64,000 nucleotides of DNA, taken from Lentihominibacter hominis. Lineage in GTDB: Bacteria > Bacillota > Clostridia > Peptostreptococcales > Anaerovoracaceae. Below, in pieces: positions 33,809-43,026 of the stretch; positions within the stretch are counted from its first letter, which is position 1; each line of letters starts with the position of its first letter. The stretch spans positions 744,001-808,000 of the forward strand of contig NZ_JACRTA010000001.1 of the NCBI RefSeq assembly GCF_014385065.1, given 5' to 3'. The translations under genes were made by a program, and so were the position numbers. The notes below the pieces were generated by a model that was given only the letters and a program-made list of their open reading frames with translations, was not told the DNA's origin and searched no databases.

Positions 33809-34678
33809 ATGCAGAGCATACTTGACGCGATTAACGAATGGATAAAGGAAATCCTTATCGGAGCGATAAACGGTAATCTGTCAACTATGTTCGGGGACGT
33901 AAACGAAAAAGTCGGGACTATCGCAAACGAGGTAGGACAGACCCCGCAGGGTTGGAACGCAAATATTTTCAGCATGATACAGACCCTTTCTGAAAATGTA
34001 ATCGTTCCGATTGCGGGGCTTGTCATTACCTATGTCCTATGCTACGAGCTAATCAGCATGGTAACGGAAAAGAACAATATGCACGACATAGAAACATTCA
34101 TGTTCTTTAAGTGGATATTCAAAGCCTTTGTCGCGGTGTTTATCGTAACCAACACGTTCAACATCACAATGGCGGTCTTTGATATGGCGCAGCATATCGT
34201 TTCCGGCGCAGCGGGGGTTATCGGCGGCGATACGAATATCGACGTTGCCGAAGCCCTTGCCGCCATGCAGGAGGGGCTTGAAGATATGGAAATCCCCGAA
34301 CTGCTCTTACTTGTGCTTGAAACAAGCCTTGTAAGCCTTTGCATGAAAATCATGTCCGTACTGATAACCGTTATCCTCTACGGCAGAATGATAGAGATTT
34401 ACCTTTACTGTTCGGTATCGCCTATTCCATTTGCGACCATGACCAACAGAGAATGGGGACAGATTGGAAACAACTACCTAAAAGGGCTGTTCGCTCTTGG
34501 TTTTCAAGGCTTCCTCATTATGATATGTGTCGGTATTTACGCCGTACTGGTAAACGATATGATAATCGCAGACAATCTGCACAGCGCGGTATTTTCCCTT
34601 GCCGCCTATACGGTTATCCTCTGTTTTTCCCTGTTCAAATCCGGCACACTGGCAAAATCCATATTCAACGCCCACTAA
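33809..34678 (+). CDS. VirB6/TrbL-like conjugation membrane protein
   Basis: This 289-residue polytopic membrane protein has a soluble head, then about five to six helices (VPIAGLVITYVLCYELISM, FKAFVAVFIVTN, ISVLVI-type segments). Size and position, between Maff2 and PrgI, match the VirB6-like inner-membrane channel component of Gram-positive type IV systems. Confidence 0.82.
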   Translation: MQSILDAINEWIKEILIGAINGNLSTMFGDVNEKVGTIANEVGQTPQGWNANIFSMIQTLSENVIVPIAGLVITYVLCYELISMVTEKNNMHDIETFMFFKWIFKAFVAVFIVTNTFNITMAVFDMAQHIVSGAAGVIGGDTNIDVAEALAAMQEGLEDMEIPELLLLVLETSLVSLCMKIMSVLITVILYGRMIEIYLYCSVSPIPFATMTNREWGQIGNNYLKGLFALGFQGFLIMICVGIYAVLVNDMIIADNLHSAVFSLAAYTVILCFSLFKSGTLAKSIFNAH

Positions 34679-34699
34679 GGGCAGAAAGGAGGTATTTTC

Positions 34700-35104
34700 T
34701 TGGCGTATGTACCTGTACCCAAAGACCTTTCCAAAGTCAAAACAAAAGTCGCTTTCAATCTGACAAAGCGGCAAATCGTTTGTTTTGCGGCGGCTCTCTT
34801 AATCGGACTGCCGCTGTTTTTTTTGCTCAAAGGCAGCGCAGGGACAAACCTTGCGGCTATGGCGATGATTGTCGTCATGCTCCCCTGTTTCCTGCTTGCC
34901 ATGTATGAAAAACATGGGCAGCCCCTTGAAGTGGTGGTAAGAAATGTCGTTCAGACAAAGTTTACCCGCCCAAAGGAGCGACCTTACAGAACCGAAAACC
35001 TATACGCTGTCTTGGAAAAGCAGCGAAAACTTGAAAAGGAGGTATCAGCGATTGTCAAAAGGACAAACAAAAAAGACGCGGGAAGCCGCAGGAAACAGGC
35101 GTAA
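34700..35104 (+). CDS. PrgI-family conjugation protein (VirB3-like)
   Basis: This 134-residue protein starts at TTG after AAAGGAGG. The N-terminus AYVPVPKDLSKVKTKV is typical of PrgI. Two hydrophobic segments lie at about 31-75, and the tail is basic. PrgI proteins sit beside VirB4 at the membrane and are often fused to it. Here they overlap instead, the VirB4 start lying inside this gene. Confidence 0.88.
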   Translation: MAYVPVPKDLSKVKTKVAFNLTKRQIVCFAAALLIGLPLFFLLKGSAGTNLAAMAMIVVMLPCFLLAMYEKHGQPLEVVVRNVVQTKFTRPKERPYRTENLYAVLEKQRKLEKEVSAIVKRTNKKDAGSRRKQA

Positions 35105-37487
35105 GCTGACCCGCGCCGAAAAGAAACAGATTGCCGAAGCTATCCGAAAGGCAAAGGGGGACGGCAAAGCCCGCACCGCACAGCAGACCATTCCTTACCT
35201 TGCCATGTACCCGGACGGTATCTGCAAGGTTACGGAAAAGAGATATTCAAAGTGCGTCGTGTTCGAGGACATCAATTATCAGCTTGCACAGGCAGACGAT
35301 AAGACCGCCATTTTTGAAAACTGGTGCGATTTCCTCAACTACTTTGACGCGAGCGTGAGCGTGCAGCTTTCTTTCATCAATCAAGGGACGCAGCGGGAAC
35401 AGGCAGAAAAAGCTATCACTATCCCGGCACAGGAGGACGCTTTTAACTCTATCCGCACCGAGTATTCGGATATGCTGAAAAATCAGCTTAGTAAAGGCAA
35501 CAACGGGCTTGTGAAGCACAAATACATTACCTTTACCGTTGAAGCCGATAACAAGGCGGCTGCAAAATCAAGACTTTCCCGTATCGAAACCGACGTGTTT
35601 AACAATTTCAAGGTGCTTGGCGTAACCGCCCGCCCCTTATCCGGCTATGAACGCTTAAAGGTGCTGCATGGGGTATTCCACCCGGAGGGCGAGCCGTTCT
35701 CCTTTTCCTTTGACTGGCTTACCCCGTCGGGGCTGTCTACAAAGGATTTTATCGCCCCGTCCTCTTTCCGTTTTGGCGAGGGCAGATATTTCCGCATGGG
35801 GAAGAAAATCGGCGCGGCGAGCTTCCTTGAAATCCTTGCGCCGGAGCTTAACGACCGTATGCTTGCCGACATACTGGACTTGGAAACAGGGGTAATCGTC
35901 AATTTACATATCCGCAGTATCGACCAGTCGGAAGCAATCAAGACCATTAAGCGCAAAATCACAGACCTTGACAAGATGAAGATTGAGGAACAGAAAAAAG
36001 CGGTTAGAAGCGGCTATGACATGGATATAATCCCGTCCGACCTTGCCACCTTTGGCAGCGAAGCAAAGAACTTGTTGCAGGACTTACAGAGCCGCAACGA
36101 GCGAATGTTTCTCCTTACGTTCCTTGTGGTAAACATGGCAGACACGAAGCGGAAACTGGAAAATGATATTTTCGCTGCGGCGGGTATCGCACAGAAATAC
36201 AACTGCCGCCTGACACGCCTTGACTATCAGCAGGAAGCAGGGCTTTTATCCAGTGTGCCGATTGGGGAAAACCTTATCCCGATACAACGGGGGCTTACCA
36301 CATCAAGCACCGCTATTTTCATTCCCTTTATCACGCAGGAGCTTTTTCAGACGGGGCAAGCCCTGTACTATGGCTTGAACGCCCTTTCTAACAACATGAT
36401 ACTCTGCGACAGAAAGCAGCTCAAAAATCCCAACGGGCTTATATTGGGAACGCCGGGAAGCGGAAAATCTTTTGCGGCAAAAAGGGAAATGACAAATGCT
36501 TTCCTCATTACCGACGACGACATTATCATCTGCGACCCGGAAGCCGAGTATTTTTCCCTTGTGCAGCGTCTTAATGGGCAAGTGATACGTCTTTCCCCTA
36601 CGGGCAGGGGCATTGACGGCAAGCCCCAGTATGTAAACCCTATGGACATAAACCTTAATTACAGCGAGGACGACAACCCCCTTGCGCTGAAAAGTGATTT
36701 TATCCTTTCCCTTTGCGAGCTTGTTATCGGAGGCAAGGAGGGTTTGCAGCCTGTCGATAAGACCGTCATTGACAGGGCTGTAAGAAATGTGTACCGCCCG
36801 TTCCTTGCAGACCCCGACCCGGCAAAAATGCCTATCTTGGGCGACCTTTACGACGAGCTGTTAAGACAGCCGGAGCCGGAAGCTGCCCGTATCGCGGCGG
36901 CATTGGAGCTGTATGTTTCCGGCAGCCTTAACGTATTCAACCACAGAACCAACGTGGAACTTTCTAACCGCCTTGTCTGCTTTGATATAAAGCAGCTTGG
37001 AAAGCAGCTTAAAAAGTTAGGTATGCTCATTGTGCAAGACCAGACATGGAACAGGGTAACGATAAACCGGGCAGAGAAAAAGGCGACCCGCTACTATATG
37101 GACGAATTTCACTTGCTCTTAAAAGAGGAACAGACCGCCGCTTACAGCGTGGAGATTTGGAAGCGTTTCCGTAAATGGGGCGGTATCCCAACAGCCATTA
37201 CGCAGAACGTCAAAGACCTTTTGGCAAGCCGCGAGGTGGAAAATATCTTTGAGAACAGCGATTTTGTCCTCATGCTCAATCAAGCGCAGGGCGACCGTAC
37301 TATCCTTGCAAAGCAGCTTAATATTTCCCCGCAGCAGATGAAGTATGTTACCCACACCGAAGCGGGCGAGGGGCTTATCTTCTATGGAAATGTGGTGCTG
37401 CCTTTTGTAGACCGCTTCCCGAAAGATACCGAGCTTTACAGGGTAATGACGACGAAGCCGGAGGAAGTTTCCGAAAGCGGAAAGTGA
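35052..37487 (+). CDS. VirB4-type conjugation ATPase
   Basis: I place the start at TTG (35052), preceded by AAAAGGAGG and overlapping the end of the PrgI gene; the upstream ATG has no ribosome-binding support. The protein has about 811 residues. The N-terminal half is a VirB4/CagE domain, the C-terminal half an ATPase with Walker A ILGTPGSGKSFAAKREM and YYMDEFHLLLKEEQT as Walker B. It energises the mating channel. Full length. Confidence 0.93.
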   Translation: MSKGQTKKTREAAGNRRKLTRAEKKQIAEAIRKAKGDGKARTAQQTIPYLAMYPDGICKVTEKRYSKCVVFEDINYQLAQADDKTAIFENWCDFLNYFDASVSVQLSFINQGTQREQAEKAITIPAQEDAFNSIRTEYSDMLKNQLSKGNNGLVKHKYITFTVEADNKAAAKSRLSRIETDVFNNFKVLGVTARPLSGYERLKVLHGVFHPEGEPFSFSFDWLTPSGLSTKDFIAPSSFRFGEGRYFRMGKKIGAASFLEILAPELNDRMLADILDLETGVIVNLHIRSIDQSEAIKTIKRKITDLDKMKIEEQKKAVRSGYDMDIIPSDLATFGSEAKNLLQDLQSRNERMFLLTFLVVNMADTKRKLENDIFAAAGIAQKYNCRLTRLDYQQEAGLLSSVPIGENLIPIQRGLTTSSTAIFIPFITQELFQTGQALYYGLNALSNNMILCDRKQLKNPNGLILGTPGSGKSFAAKREMTNAFLITDDDIIICDPEAEYFSLVQRLNGQVIRLSPTGRGIDGKPQYVNPMDINLNYSEDDNPLALKSDFILSLCELVIGGKEGLQPVDKTVIDRAVRNVYRPFLADPDPAKMPILGDLYDELLRQPEPEAARIAAALELYVSGSLNVFNHRTNVELSNRLVCFDIKQLGKQLKKLGMLIVQDQTWNRVTINRAEKKATRYYMDEFHLLLKEEQTAAYSVEIWKRFRKWGGIPTAITQNVKDLLASREVENIFENSDFVLMLNQAQGDRTILAKQLNISPQQMKYVTHTEAGEGLIFYGNVVLPFVDRFPKDTELYRVMTTKPEEVSESGK

Positions 37488-37497
37488 GGTGCAGACC

Positions 37498-39573
37498 ATG
37501 AAGCAATATAAATCCCGCGATAAAATCACACAGAAAATGACCCGCGACGGGCTTATTGAGGTAAACGAAACACAGCAGACCGCCGAGCGTATCAGTAAAC
37601 GGGAACAGGACGCGGATTTTCAAAAGTCCCCGGAGCAGCAAGCGGCGCAGGACGGGACGCAGCTTCAAGGTGTAGCGTCCCAAACTTCCCCGTTACCCCA
37701 CGCACCGGGAGCTTCCCCCGCAAGGGACACCGCCACAGCAGAGCGCGTTATGGAGCATATCGAAGCAGCACAGACCCGCAGAGCCAGTAAAAAAGCGGTA
37801 CATAAAGCACAGGAGGAAGTTACCGTACAAACAACATCTTCCCGCTTGCAGTTTACCGAGGAAGAACTTGCCGTCCCGGAACTGGAATGCTATATTGAGA
37901 AATCAAACAAAGCCGCTGACCGACTGGACGCAGCAAAGGCAGCTATCCCGAAGCAAAAGAAACTGGTTAAGGAGCGCACCTTTGACGAAGCCGCAGGAAA
38001 GGCAAAGACCCGACTTCACTTTGAAGAACAGGAAAAACCGATACCCGGCGGCAAAAAAGGAAACCCGCTGTCCCGCCCCGCACAGGAAGCAGGGATTTTC
38101 GTCCACAACAAGATACATTCCGTTGAAAAGGACAATTCCGGCGTTGAGGGGGCGCATAAATCGGAGGAACTTGCCGAGCGCGGCGCGAAATACGGGGCGC
38201 GGAAGTTAAAACAGGGCTACCGCAGCCATAAGCTGAAACCTTACCGGGAAGCGGCAAAGGCAGAAAAGGCAGCATTTAAGGCAAACGTCAACTTCCAGTA
38301 TCACAAAACCCTGCACGACAACCCGCAGCTTACTTCTAACCCGCTTTCCCGTTTCATGCAGAAACAGCAGATAAAACGCCAGTATGCAAAGGCGGCAAAG
38401 AAAGGAGGGGCAAAAGCCGCAGCGGAAGCCACAAGAAAGACGGCGAAGAAAACCGCCGAGGAAACGAGGAAAGCCGCCGCATTTGCGGCAAGACACCCGG
38501 CGGGCATTTTGATTGCAGTTGCCGCGCTGCTTCTCTTTATTATGATTTCCGCAGGGCTGTCCTCTTGCGGGGCTATGTTTTCGGGCTTGACAAACGGGGT
38601 GCTTGGCACTTCCTACACATCCGAGGACAGCGACCTTGTGGCAGTTGAAAACAACTATGCCGCATTGGAAAACGGGCTGCAAAGTGAGATTGACAATATC
38701 GAAAGCACCCACCCCGGCTATGATGAATACCGCTACGACCTTGACAGTATCGGGCATAACCCCCACGAACTTGCGTCTTACTTGACCGCCCTCTTGCAGA
38801 GCTACACCCCGCAGAGCGCACAGGCAGAGCTTGAACGTATCTTTTCCATGCAGTACACCTTGACGCTGACCGAGGAAGTGGAAATACGCTACCGCACCGA
38901 AACAAGCACCGACCCGGAAACCGGGGAAACCACCACCGAGGAAGTCCCTTATGAGTATCACATCTTAAATGTGAAACTGACAAACAAGCCGATTTCAGAG
39001 CTTGCGGAGGAACTTCTTACGCCACAGCAGCTTGAAATGTACCGGGTGTATTTGGAAACAAGCGGCAACAAACCGCTGATTTTTGGCGGCGGTTCTCCCG
39101 ACGGAAGCCCGTCCGAGGATTTAAGCGGTGTGGAGTTTGTAAACGGTACGCGCCCCGGAAATCAAGAGCTTATGGAGCTTGCAAAGCAGCAAGTCGGAAA
39201 TGTGGGCGGCTACCCTTACTGGTCTTGGTACGGCTTTAACAGCCGCGTGGAATGGTGCGCCTGTTTTGTATCATGGTGCTACAATCAAGCCGGAAAAAGC
39301 GAACCGCGCTTTGCGGGCTGCGAATGGCAGGGTGTCCCTTGGTTTCAGTCAAGGGGACAATGGGGCGCACGCGGCTATGAGAATATCGCACCGGGCGACG
39401 CTATCTTTTTCGATTGGGATTTAGACGGCGTTGCCGACCATGTGGGGCTTGTGCTTGGCAGGGACGGCAGCCGCGTCTATACCGTTGAGGGCAATTCCGG
39501 CGACGCCTGCAAGATAAAGAGCTATGACCTTAACTATCAATGTATCAAAGGCTACGGGCTGATGAACTGGTAA
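37498..39573 (+). CDS. CHAP-domain cell-wall hydrolase of the mating system
   Basis: This 691-residue protein starts at the ATG after GTGAGGTG. A long cytosolic Lys/Ala/Gln-rich region (~1-335) is followed by one membrane helix (HPAGILIAVAALLLFIM), an extracytoplasmic stalk and a C-terminal CHAP-type amidase/endopeptidase (WCACFVSWCYNQAG with the catalytic Cys, ADHVGLVLG with the His). It resembles VirB1/VirB8-type fusions that open peptidoglycan for the channel. Confidence 0.87.
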   Translation: MKQYKSRDKITQKMTRDGLIEVNETQQTAERISKREQDADFQKSPEQQAAQDGTQLQGVASQTSPLPHAPGASPARDTATAERVMEHIEAAQTRRASKKAVHKAQEEVTVQTTSSRLQFTEEELAVPELECYIEKSNKAADRLDAAKAAIPKQKKLVKERTFDEAAGKAKTRLHFEEQEKPIPGGKKGNPLSRPAQEAGIFVHNKIHSVEKDNSGVEGAHKSEELAERGAKYGARKLKQGYRSHKLKPYREAAKAEKAAFKANVNFQYHKTLHDNPQLTSNPLSRFMQKQQIKRQYAKAAKKGGAKAAAEATRKTAKKTAEETRKAAAFAARHPAGILIAVAALLLFIMISAGLSSCGAMFSGLTNGVLGTSYTSEDSDLVAVENNYAALENGLQSEIDNIESTHPGYDEYRYDLDSIGHNPHELASYLTALLQSYTPQSAQAELERIFSMQYTLTLTEEVEIRYRTETSTDPETGETTTEEVPYEYHILNVKLTNKPISELAEELLTPQQLEMYRVYLETSGNKPLIFGGGSPDGSPSEDLSGVEFVNGTRPGNQELMELAKQQVGNVGGYPYWSWYGFNSRVEWCACFVSWCYNQAGKSEPRFAGCEWQGVPWFQSRGQWGARGYENIAPGDAIFFDWDLDGVADHVGLVLGRDGSRVYTVEGNSGDACKIKSYDLNYQCIKGYGLMNW

Positions 39574-39604
39574 AGCAACCCCAAAAAGAAAGGAGAAATG
39601 ACCT

Positions 39605-39862
39605 ATGGCAAACAATAAAATTGACCGTATCAATAAGGAAATCGCAAAGACCCGCGAGAAAATCACAGAGTATCAGAACAAGTTAAAAGGACTGGAAGTG
39701 CAGAAAACCGAAGCGGAAAACCTTGAAATCGTGCAGCTTGTACGAGCTATGCGTCTGACCCCGCAGGAACTGAACGCTATGCTGTCCGGCGGCGGTATTC
39801 CCGGCATGACTGCCGCACCCGCAGAAGAAAACGAACAGGAGGAAAATGCAGATGAAGAATAA
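39605..39862 (+). CDS. DUF4315-type small coiled-coil protein
   Basis: This 85-residue protein has a predicted coiled coil (IDRINKEIAKTREKITEYQN), a Gly-rich turn (SGGGIPGMT) and an acidic tail. It belongs to a family that regularly accompanies the CHAP and DUF4366 genes. AAAGGAGAAATGACC precedes the start. Function unknown. Confidence 0.8.
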   Translation: MANNKIDRINKEIAKTREKITEYQNKLKGLEVQKTEAENLEIVQLVRAMRLTPQELNAMLSGGGIPGMTAAPAEENEQEENADEE

Positions 39863-40580
39863 ACTGAAAAAGACCATGACTGCCCTTTGTGCCGCCCTTA
39901 TCCTTATGGGCGGTTTTTCTGTCCCTGCCTATGCACAGGGCGCAGCCACAGAGCCGCCCGCCGGGGACGCGACCAACGACAGTAATGTAGTTGTGGAGGA
40001 AAAAGAGGAAACGCCGCCCCTTACCCCAAAGGGAAACGCTACACTGGTTGACGATTACGGCGGCAATAAGCAACTTATCACTGTTACCACCAAAGGCGGC
40101 AACTATTTCTATATCCTCATTGACCGCGCCGCCGAGGGCGAACAGACCGTACATTTCCTAAATCAAGTGGACGAAGCCGACCTTATGGCACTGACCGAAA
40201 ACGGCGAAGCTGCCAAAAAGCCGGAAATCTGTAACTGTACGGAAAAATGCGAAGTCGGAAAGGTAAACACGTCCTGCCCGGTATGTGTTACCAGTATGAC
40301 AGGCTGCACAGGCAAAGAACCTACCCCAACACCAACGGAGCAGCCGGAAGAACTGAAAGAAAAAGGCGGCAATCCCGGTGTGGTGCTTGCCTTAGTCCTC
40401 TTTGCCCTGCTTGGTGGCGGCGCAGCGTTCTACTACTTTAAGTTTCTAAAGCCGAAGCAGAATGTAAAGGGCGATACCGACCTTGAAGATTTTGAATTTG
40501 AGGACTACGACGAGGACGAGCCGGAAGCAGATACCGGGGAAACTCCCGAAGATGAAGAAACGGAGGAAGAAACCCTATGA
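39852..40580 (+). CDS. DUF4366-type secreted, membrane-anchored protein
   Basis: The start at the second ATG is preferred (AGGAGG nine bases upstream), giving 242 residues. A signal peptide (LKKTMTALCAALILMGGFS, cut near AYA-QG), an extracellular domain with a CNCTEKCEVGKVNTSCPVC Cys cluster, a Pro/Thr spacer, one membrane helix (VVLALVLFALLGGGAAF) and an acidic cytosolic tail (DLEDFEFEDYDEDEPE) follow. Probably a surface component of the mating apparatus; function unproven. Confidence 0.82.
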   Translation: MKNKLKKTMTALCAALILMGGFSVPAYAQGAATEPPAGDATNDSNVVVEEKEETPPLTPKGNATLVDDYGGNKQLITVTTKGGNYFYILIDRAAEGEQTVHFLNQVDEADLMALTENGEAAKKPEICNCTEKCEVGKVNTSCPVCVTSMTGCTGKEPTPTPTEQPEELKEKGGNPGVVLALVLFALLGGGAAFYYFKFLKPKQNVKGDTDLEDFEFEDYDEDEPEADTGETPEDEETEEETL

Positions 40581-40765
40581 CCCTGTTTACCAACAATCCC
40601 TTTGAAAAGATGATGATACAGAAACCGAACGGGCGGCGTGATAATGCGCCGCCTGTTCCTTATCCCCCTGCTTGTGCTTCCTGCCCTTACAAGGGACAGT
40701 CCCCTTGTGTGGGGTACTGTCTGAAACAGGTACAGGAGAAAAAGAAAACCGAGCCGGAACGCTGA
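40577..40765 (+). CDS. Small Cys-rich ICE protein
   Basis: This 62-residue protein has a CASCPYKGQSPCVGYC cluster that could bind a metal. Its ATG overlaps the preceding stop (ATGA). It precedes topB by 16 bp. Unrecognised. Confidence 0.65.
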   Translation: MTLFTNNPFEKMMIQKPNGRRDNAPPVPYPPACASCPYKGQSPCVGYCLKQVQEKKKTEPER

Positions 40766-40781
40766 AAGGAGGAACTTATAT

Positions 40782-42872
40782 TTGATTTTAGTTATCGCAG
40801 AAAAGCCCAGTGTGGCACAGACAATCGCTGCCGTACTGGGGGCAAAGGAAAAGAAAGACGGATTTCTCACAGGAAGCGGCTATATCGTTTCTTGGTGCGT
40901 GGGACATTTGGTAGGGCTTGCGGAAGCTGCCACCTACGGGGAACAATATAAAAAGTGGAGCTATGACAGCTTACCGATTTTGCCGCAGGAATGGAAGTAC
41001 ACCGTTGCTTCTGACAAGGAAAAGCAATTCAAAACCCTAAAAGAGCTTATGCACCGGGCAGACGTTTCCGAAGTCGTCAATGCCTGCGACGCGGGGCGCG
41101 AGGGCGAACTCATTTTCCGCTTTGTCTATGAAATGGCGGGCTGCAAGAAACCTATGCGCCGCCTTTGGATTTCTTCTATGGAGGACAGCGCAATCAAAGA
41201 GGGCTTTTCCCGTCTGAAGAACGGCGAGGAATACGACGCGCTCTTTGCTTCCGCATTGTGCAGGGCAAAGGCTGACTGGTTAATCGGTATCAATGCCACC
41301 CGCCTTTTCTCTGTCCTTTACAATCATACCTTGAACGTGGGACGCGTACAGACCCCGACCTTAAAAATGCTTGTTGACCGGGACGCAGCGATTACCACAT
41401 TTAAGAAAGAAAAATACTACCATGTGCGCCTTGTCTTATCCGGCGCGGAAGCTGCAAGCGAAAAACTATCTGACCGTTCCGAAGCTGACAAGCTGAAAGC
41501 TGCTTGCGAAGTGTCAAAAGCAGTCTGTGCTTCCCTTGTGAAAGAGAAAAAGACCGCAGCCCCGCCGAAGCTCTTTGACCTTACTTCTTTACAGAGGGAA
41601 GCAAACCGCCTGTTCGGTTATACCGCAAAGCAGACCCTTGACCTTGCACAATCTCTGTATGAAAAAAGACTTCTTACTTATCCGAGAACAGACAGCGCAT
41701 TTCTGACCGACGACATGAGCGACACAGCGGCGGGCATTATCAAGCTGCTTTGTGGGAAATTTTCTTTTATGGCGGGAAAAGACTTCACGCCGGAGCTTGG
41801 AAAGGTGCTGAACAGTAAAAAGGTATCAGACCACCATGCCATTATCCCGACTATGGAGCTTGCAAAGACCGACCTTGCCACGCTGCCGGAAAGCGAAAGG
41901 AATATCCTTACCCTTGCCGGGGCGCGTCTGCTCATGGCGACCGCTGCACCGCATACCTTTGAAGCGGTTACAGCAGTTTTTGAATGTGCCGGACAGTCTT
42001 TTATCGCAAGGGGAAAAACGGTGCTGTCCGACGGGTGGAAAGAGATTGACCGAAGATACAGGGCAGCCTTAAAGAACAAGCCCGAAACGGACGACGCAGA
42101 CAGTGACACAGAAAAGACCCTGCCGCCATTTACCGAGGGACAGACCTTTGAAAATCCGACGGCAAAGGTAACGGAGCATGACACAACACCGCCAAAACCT
42201 CACAACGAAGCGTCGCTGCTCTCTGCTATGGAGCGCGCCGGAAGTGAGGACACCGACCCGGACGCAGAACGCAAAGGGCTTGGAACTCCCGCCACCCGCG
42301 CCGCCGTCATTGAAAAACTGGTAAAGGGCGGCTTTGTGGAGCGAAAAGGCAAGCAGCTACTTCCCACAAAGGACGGTATCAATCTTGTGTGTGTCCTGCC
42401 GGACACCTTGACAAGCCCGCAGCTTACCGCAGAATGGGAAAACAATCTGACGCAGATTGCCAAAGGCAAGGCAGACCCCGCCGCATTTATGGAGGGTATC
42501 GAGGATATGGCGCGGGAACTGGTAAAGACCTATCCGTTTCTTTCTGATGATAAAGCGCAGATGTTCAAGCCGGAACGGGAAGCGTTGGGAAGCTGCCCCC
42601 GCTGCGGTTCTCCTGTCTATGAGGGAAAGAAAAACTACTATTGCAGCAATAAGGAATGTAGCTTTACCATGTGGAAAAATGACCGTTTCTTTGAAGAACG
42701 AAAAGTAACCTTTACCCCCAAAATTGCCGCTGCACTCTTACAATCCGGCAAAGTAAATGTGAAAAAGCTCTATTCCCCAAAGACGGGCAAAACCTACGAC
42801 GGAGCTATCGTATTGGCTGATACAGGCGGGAAATATGTCAACTACCGCATTGAACTGTCGAAGAAGAAATAA
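40782..42872 (+). CDS. topB: DNA topoisomerase III
   Basis: This 696-residue type IA topoisomerase starts at TTG after AAAGGAGG. The Toprim domain begins ILVIAEKPSVAQTIAAVLG; the catalytic Tyr lies in LLTYPRTDSAFL. A C-terminal zinc finger CPRCGSPVYEGKKNYYCSNKEC-type motif is followed by the end domain. Element-borne TopB relaxes or decatenates DNA during transfer or replication. The first oriT-like repeat follows directly after its stop. Confidence 0.93.
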   Translation: MILVIAEKPSVAQTIAAVLGAKEKKDGFLTGSGYIVSWCVGHLVGLAEAATYGEQYKKWSYDSLPILPQEWKYTVASDKEKQFKTLKELMHRADVSEVVNACDAGREGELIFRFVYEMAGCKKPMRRLWISSMEDSAIKEGFSRLKNGEEYDALFASALCRAKADWLIGINATRLFSVLYNHTLNVGRVQTPTLKMLVDRDAAITTFKKEKYYHVRLVLSGAEAASEKLSDRSEADKLKAACEVSKAVCASLVKEKKTAAPPKLFDLTSLQREANRLFGYTAKQTLDLAQSLYEKRLLTYPRTDSAFLTDDMSDTAAGIIKLLCGKFSFMAGKDFTPELGKVLNSKKVSDHHAIIPTMELAKTDLATLPESERNILTLAGARLLMATAAPHTFEAVTAVFECAGQSFIARGKTVLSDGWKEIDRRYRAALKNKPETDDADSDTEKTLPPFTEGQTFENPTAKVTEHDTTPPKPHNEASLLSAMERAGSEDTDPDAERKGLGTPATRAAVIEKLVKGGFVERKGKQLLPTKDGINLVCVLPDTLTSPQLTAEWENNLTQIAKGKADPAAFMEGIEDMARELVKTYPFLSDDKAQMFKPEREALGSCPRCGSPVYEGKKNYYCSNKECSFTMWKNDRFFEERKVTFTPKIAAALLQSGKVNVKKLYSPKTGKTYDGAIVLADTGGKYVNYRIELSKKK

Positions 42873-42877
42873 CTGAA

Positions 42878-42977
42878 TAGCAAGCATAGGAAAAGAGTAC
42901 CCTTTTCCGTAAAATCCCTGCTTTCTCTACCGAGAACGGCGGGGATTTTTGCTTGTTGGGAAGTTTCCCAAACCCTC
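42878..42977 (+). repeat. 100-bp oriT-like repeat, copy A
   Basis: A 34-bp block (42878-42911) contains the quasi-palindrome GGAAAAGAGTACCCTTTTCC. After 37 variable bases comes a 29-bp block (42949-42977) with TTGGGAAGTTTCCCAA. Both blocks recur, inverted and with the same 37-base spacing, at 50474-50573 upstream of mobC. This copy lies upstream of the antirestriction fusion gene. Confidence 0.8.
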
Positions 42978-43026
42978 TGTTTTATGGAGGGTTTTACCCT
43001 CTGAAACCGAAGAAAGGAGGTTACAC

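Noticed and set aside
38206..38961. Long minus-strand frames inside ICE genes (also 43.6-44.2 kb, 44.7-45.6 kb and 46.2-46.9 kb)
   Set aside because: Antisense shadows of well-supported plus-strand genes in G+C-richer DNA.
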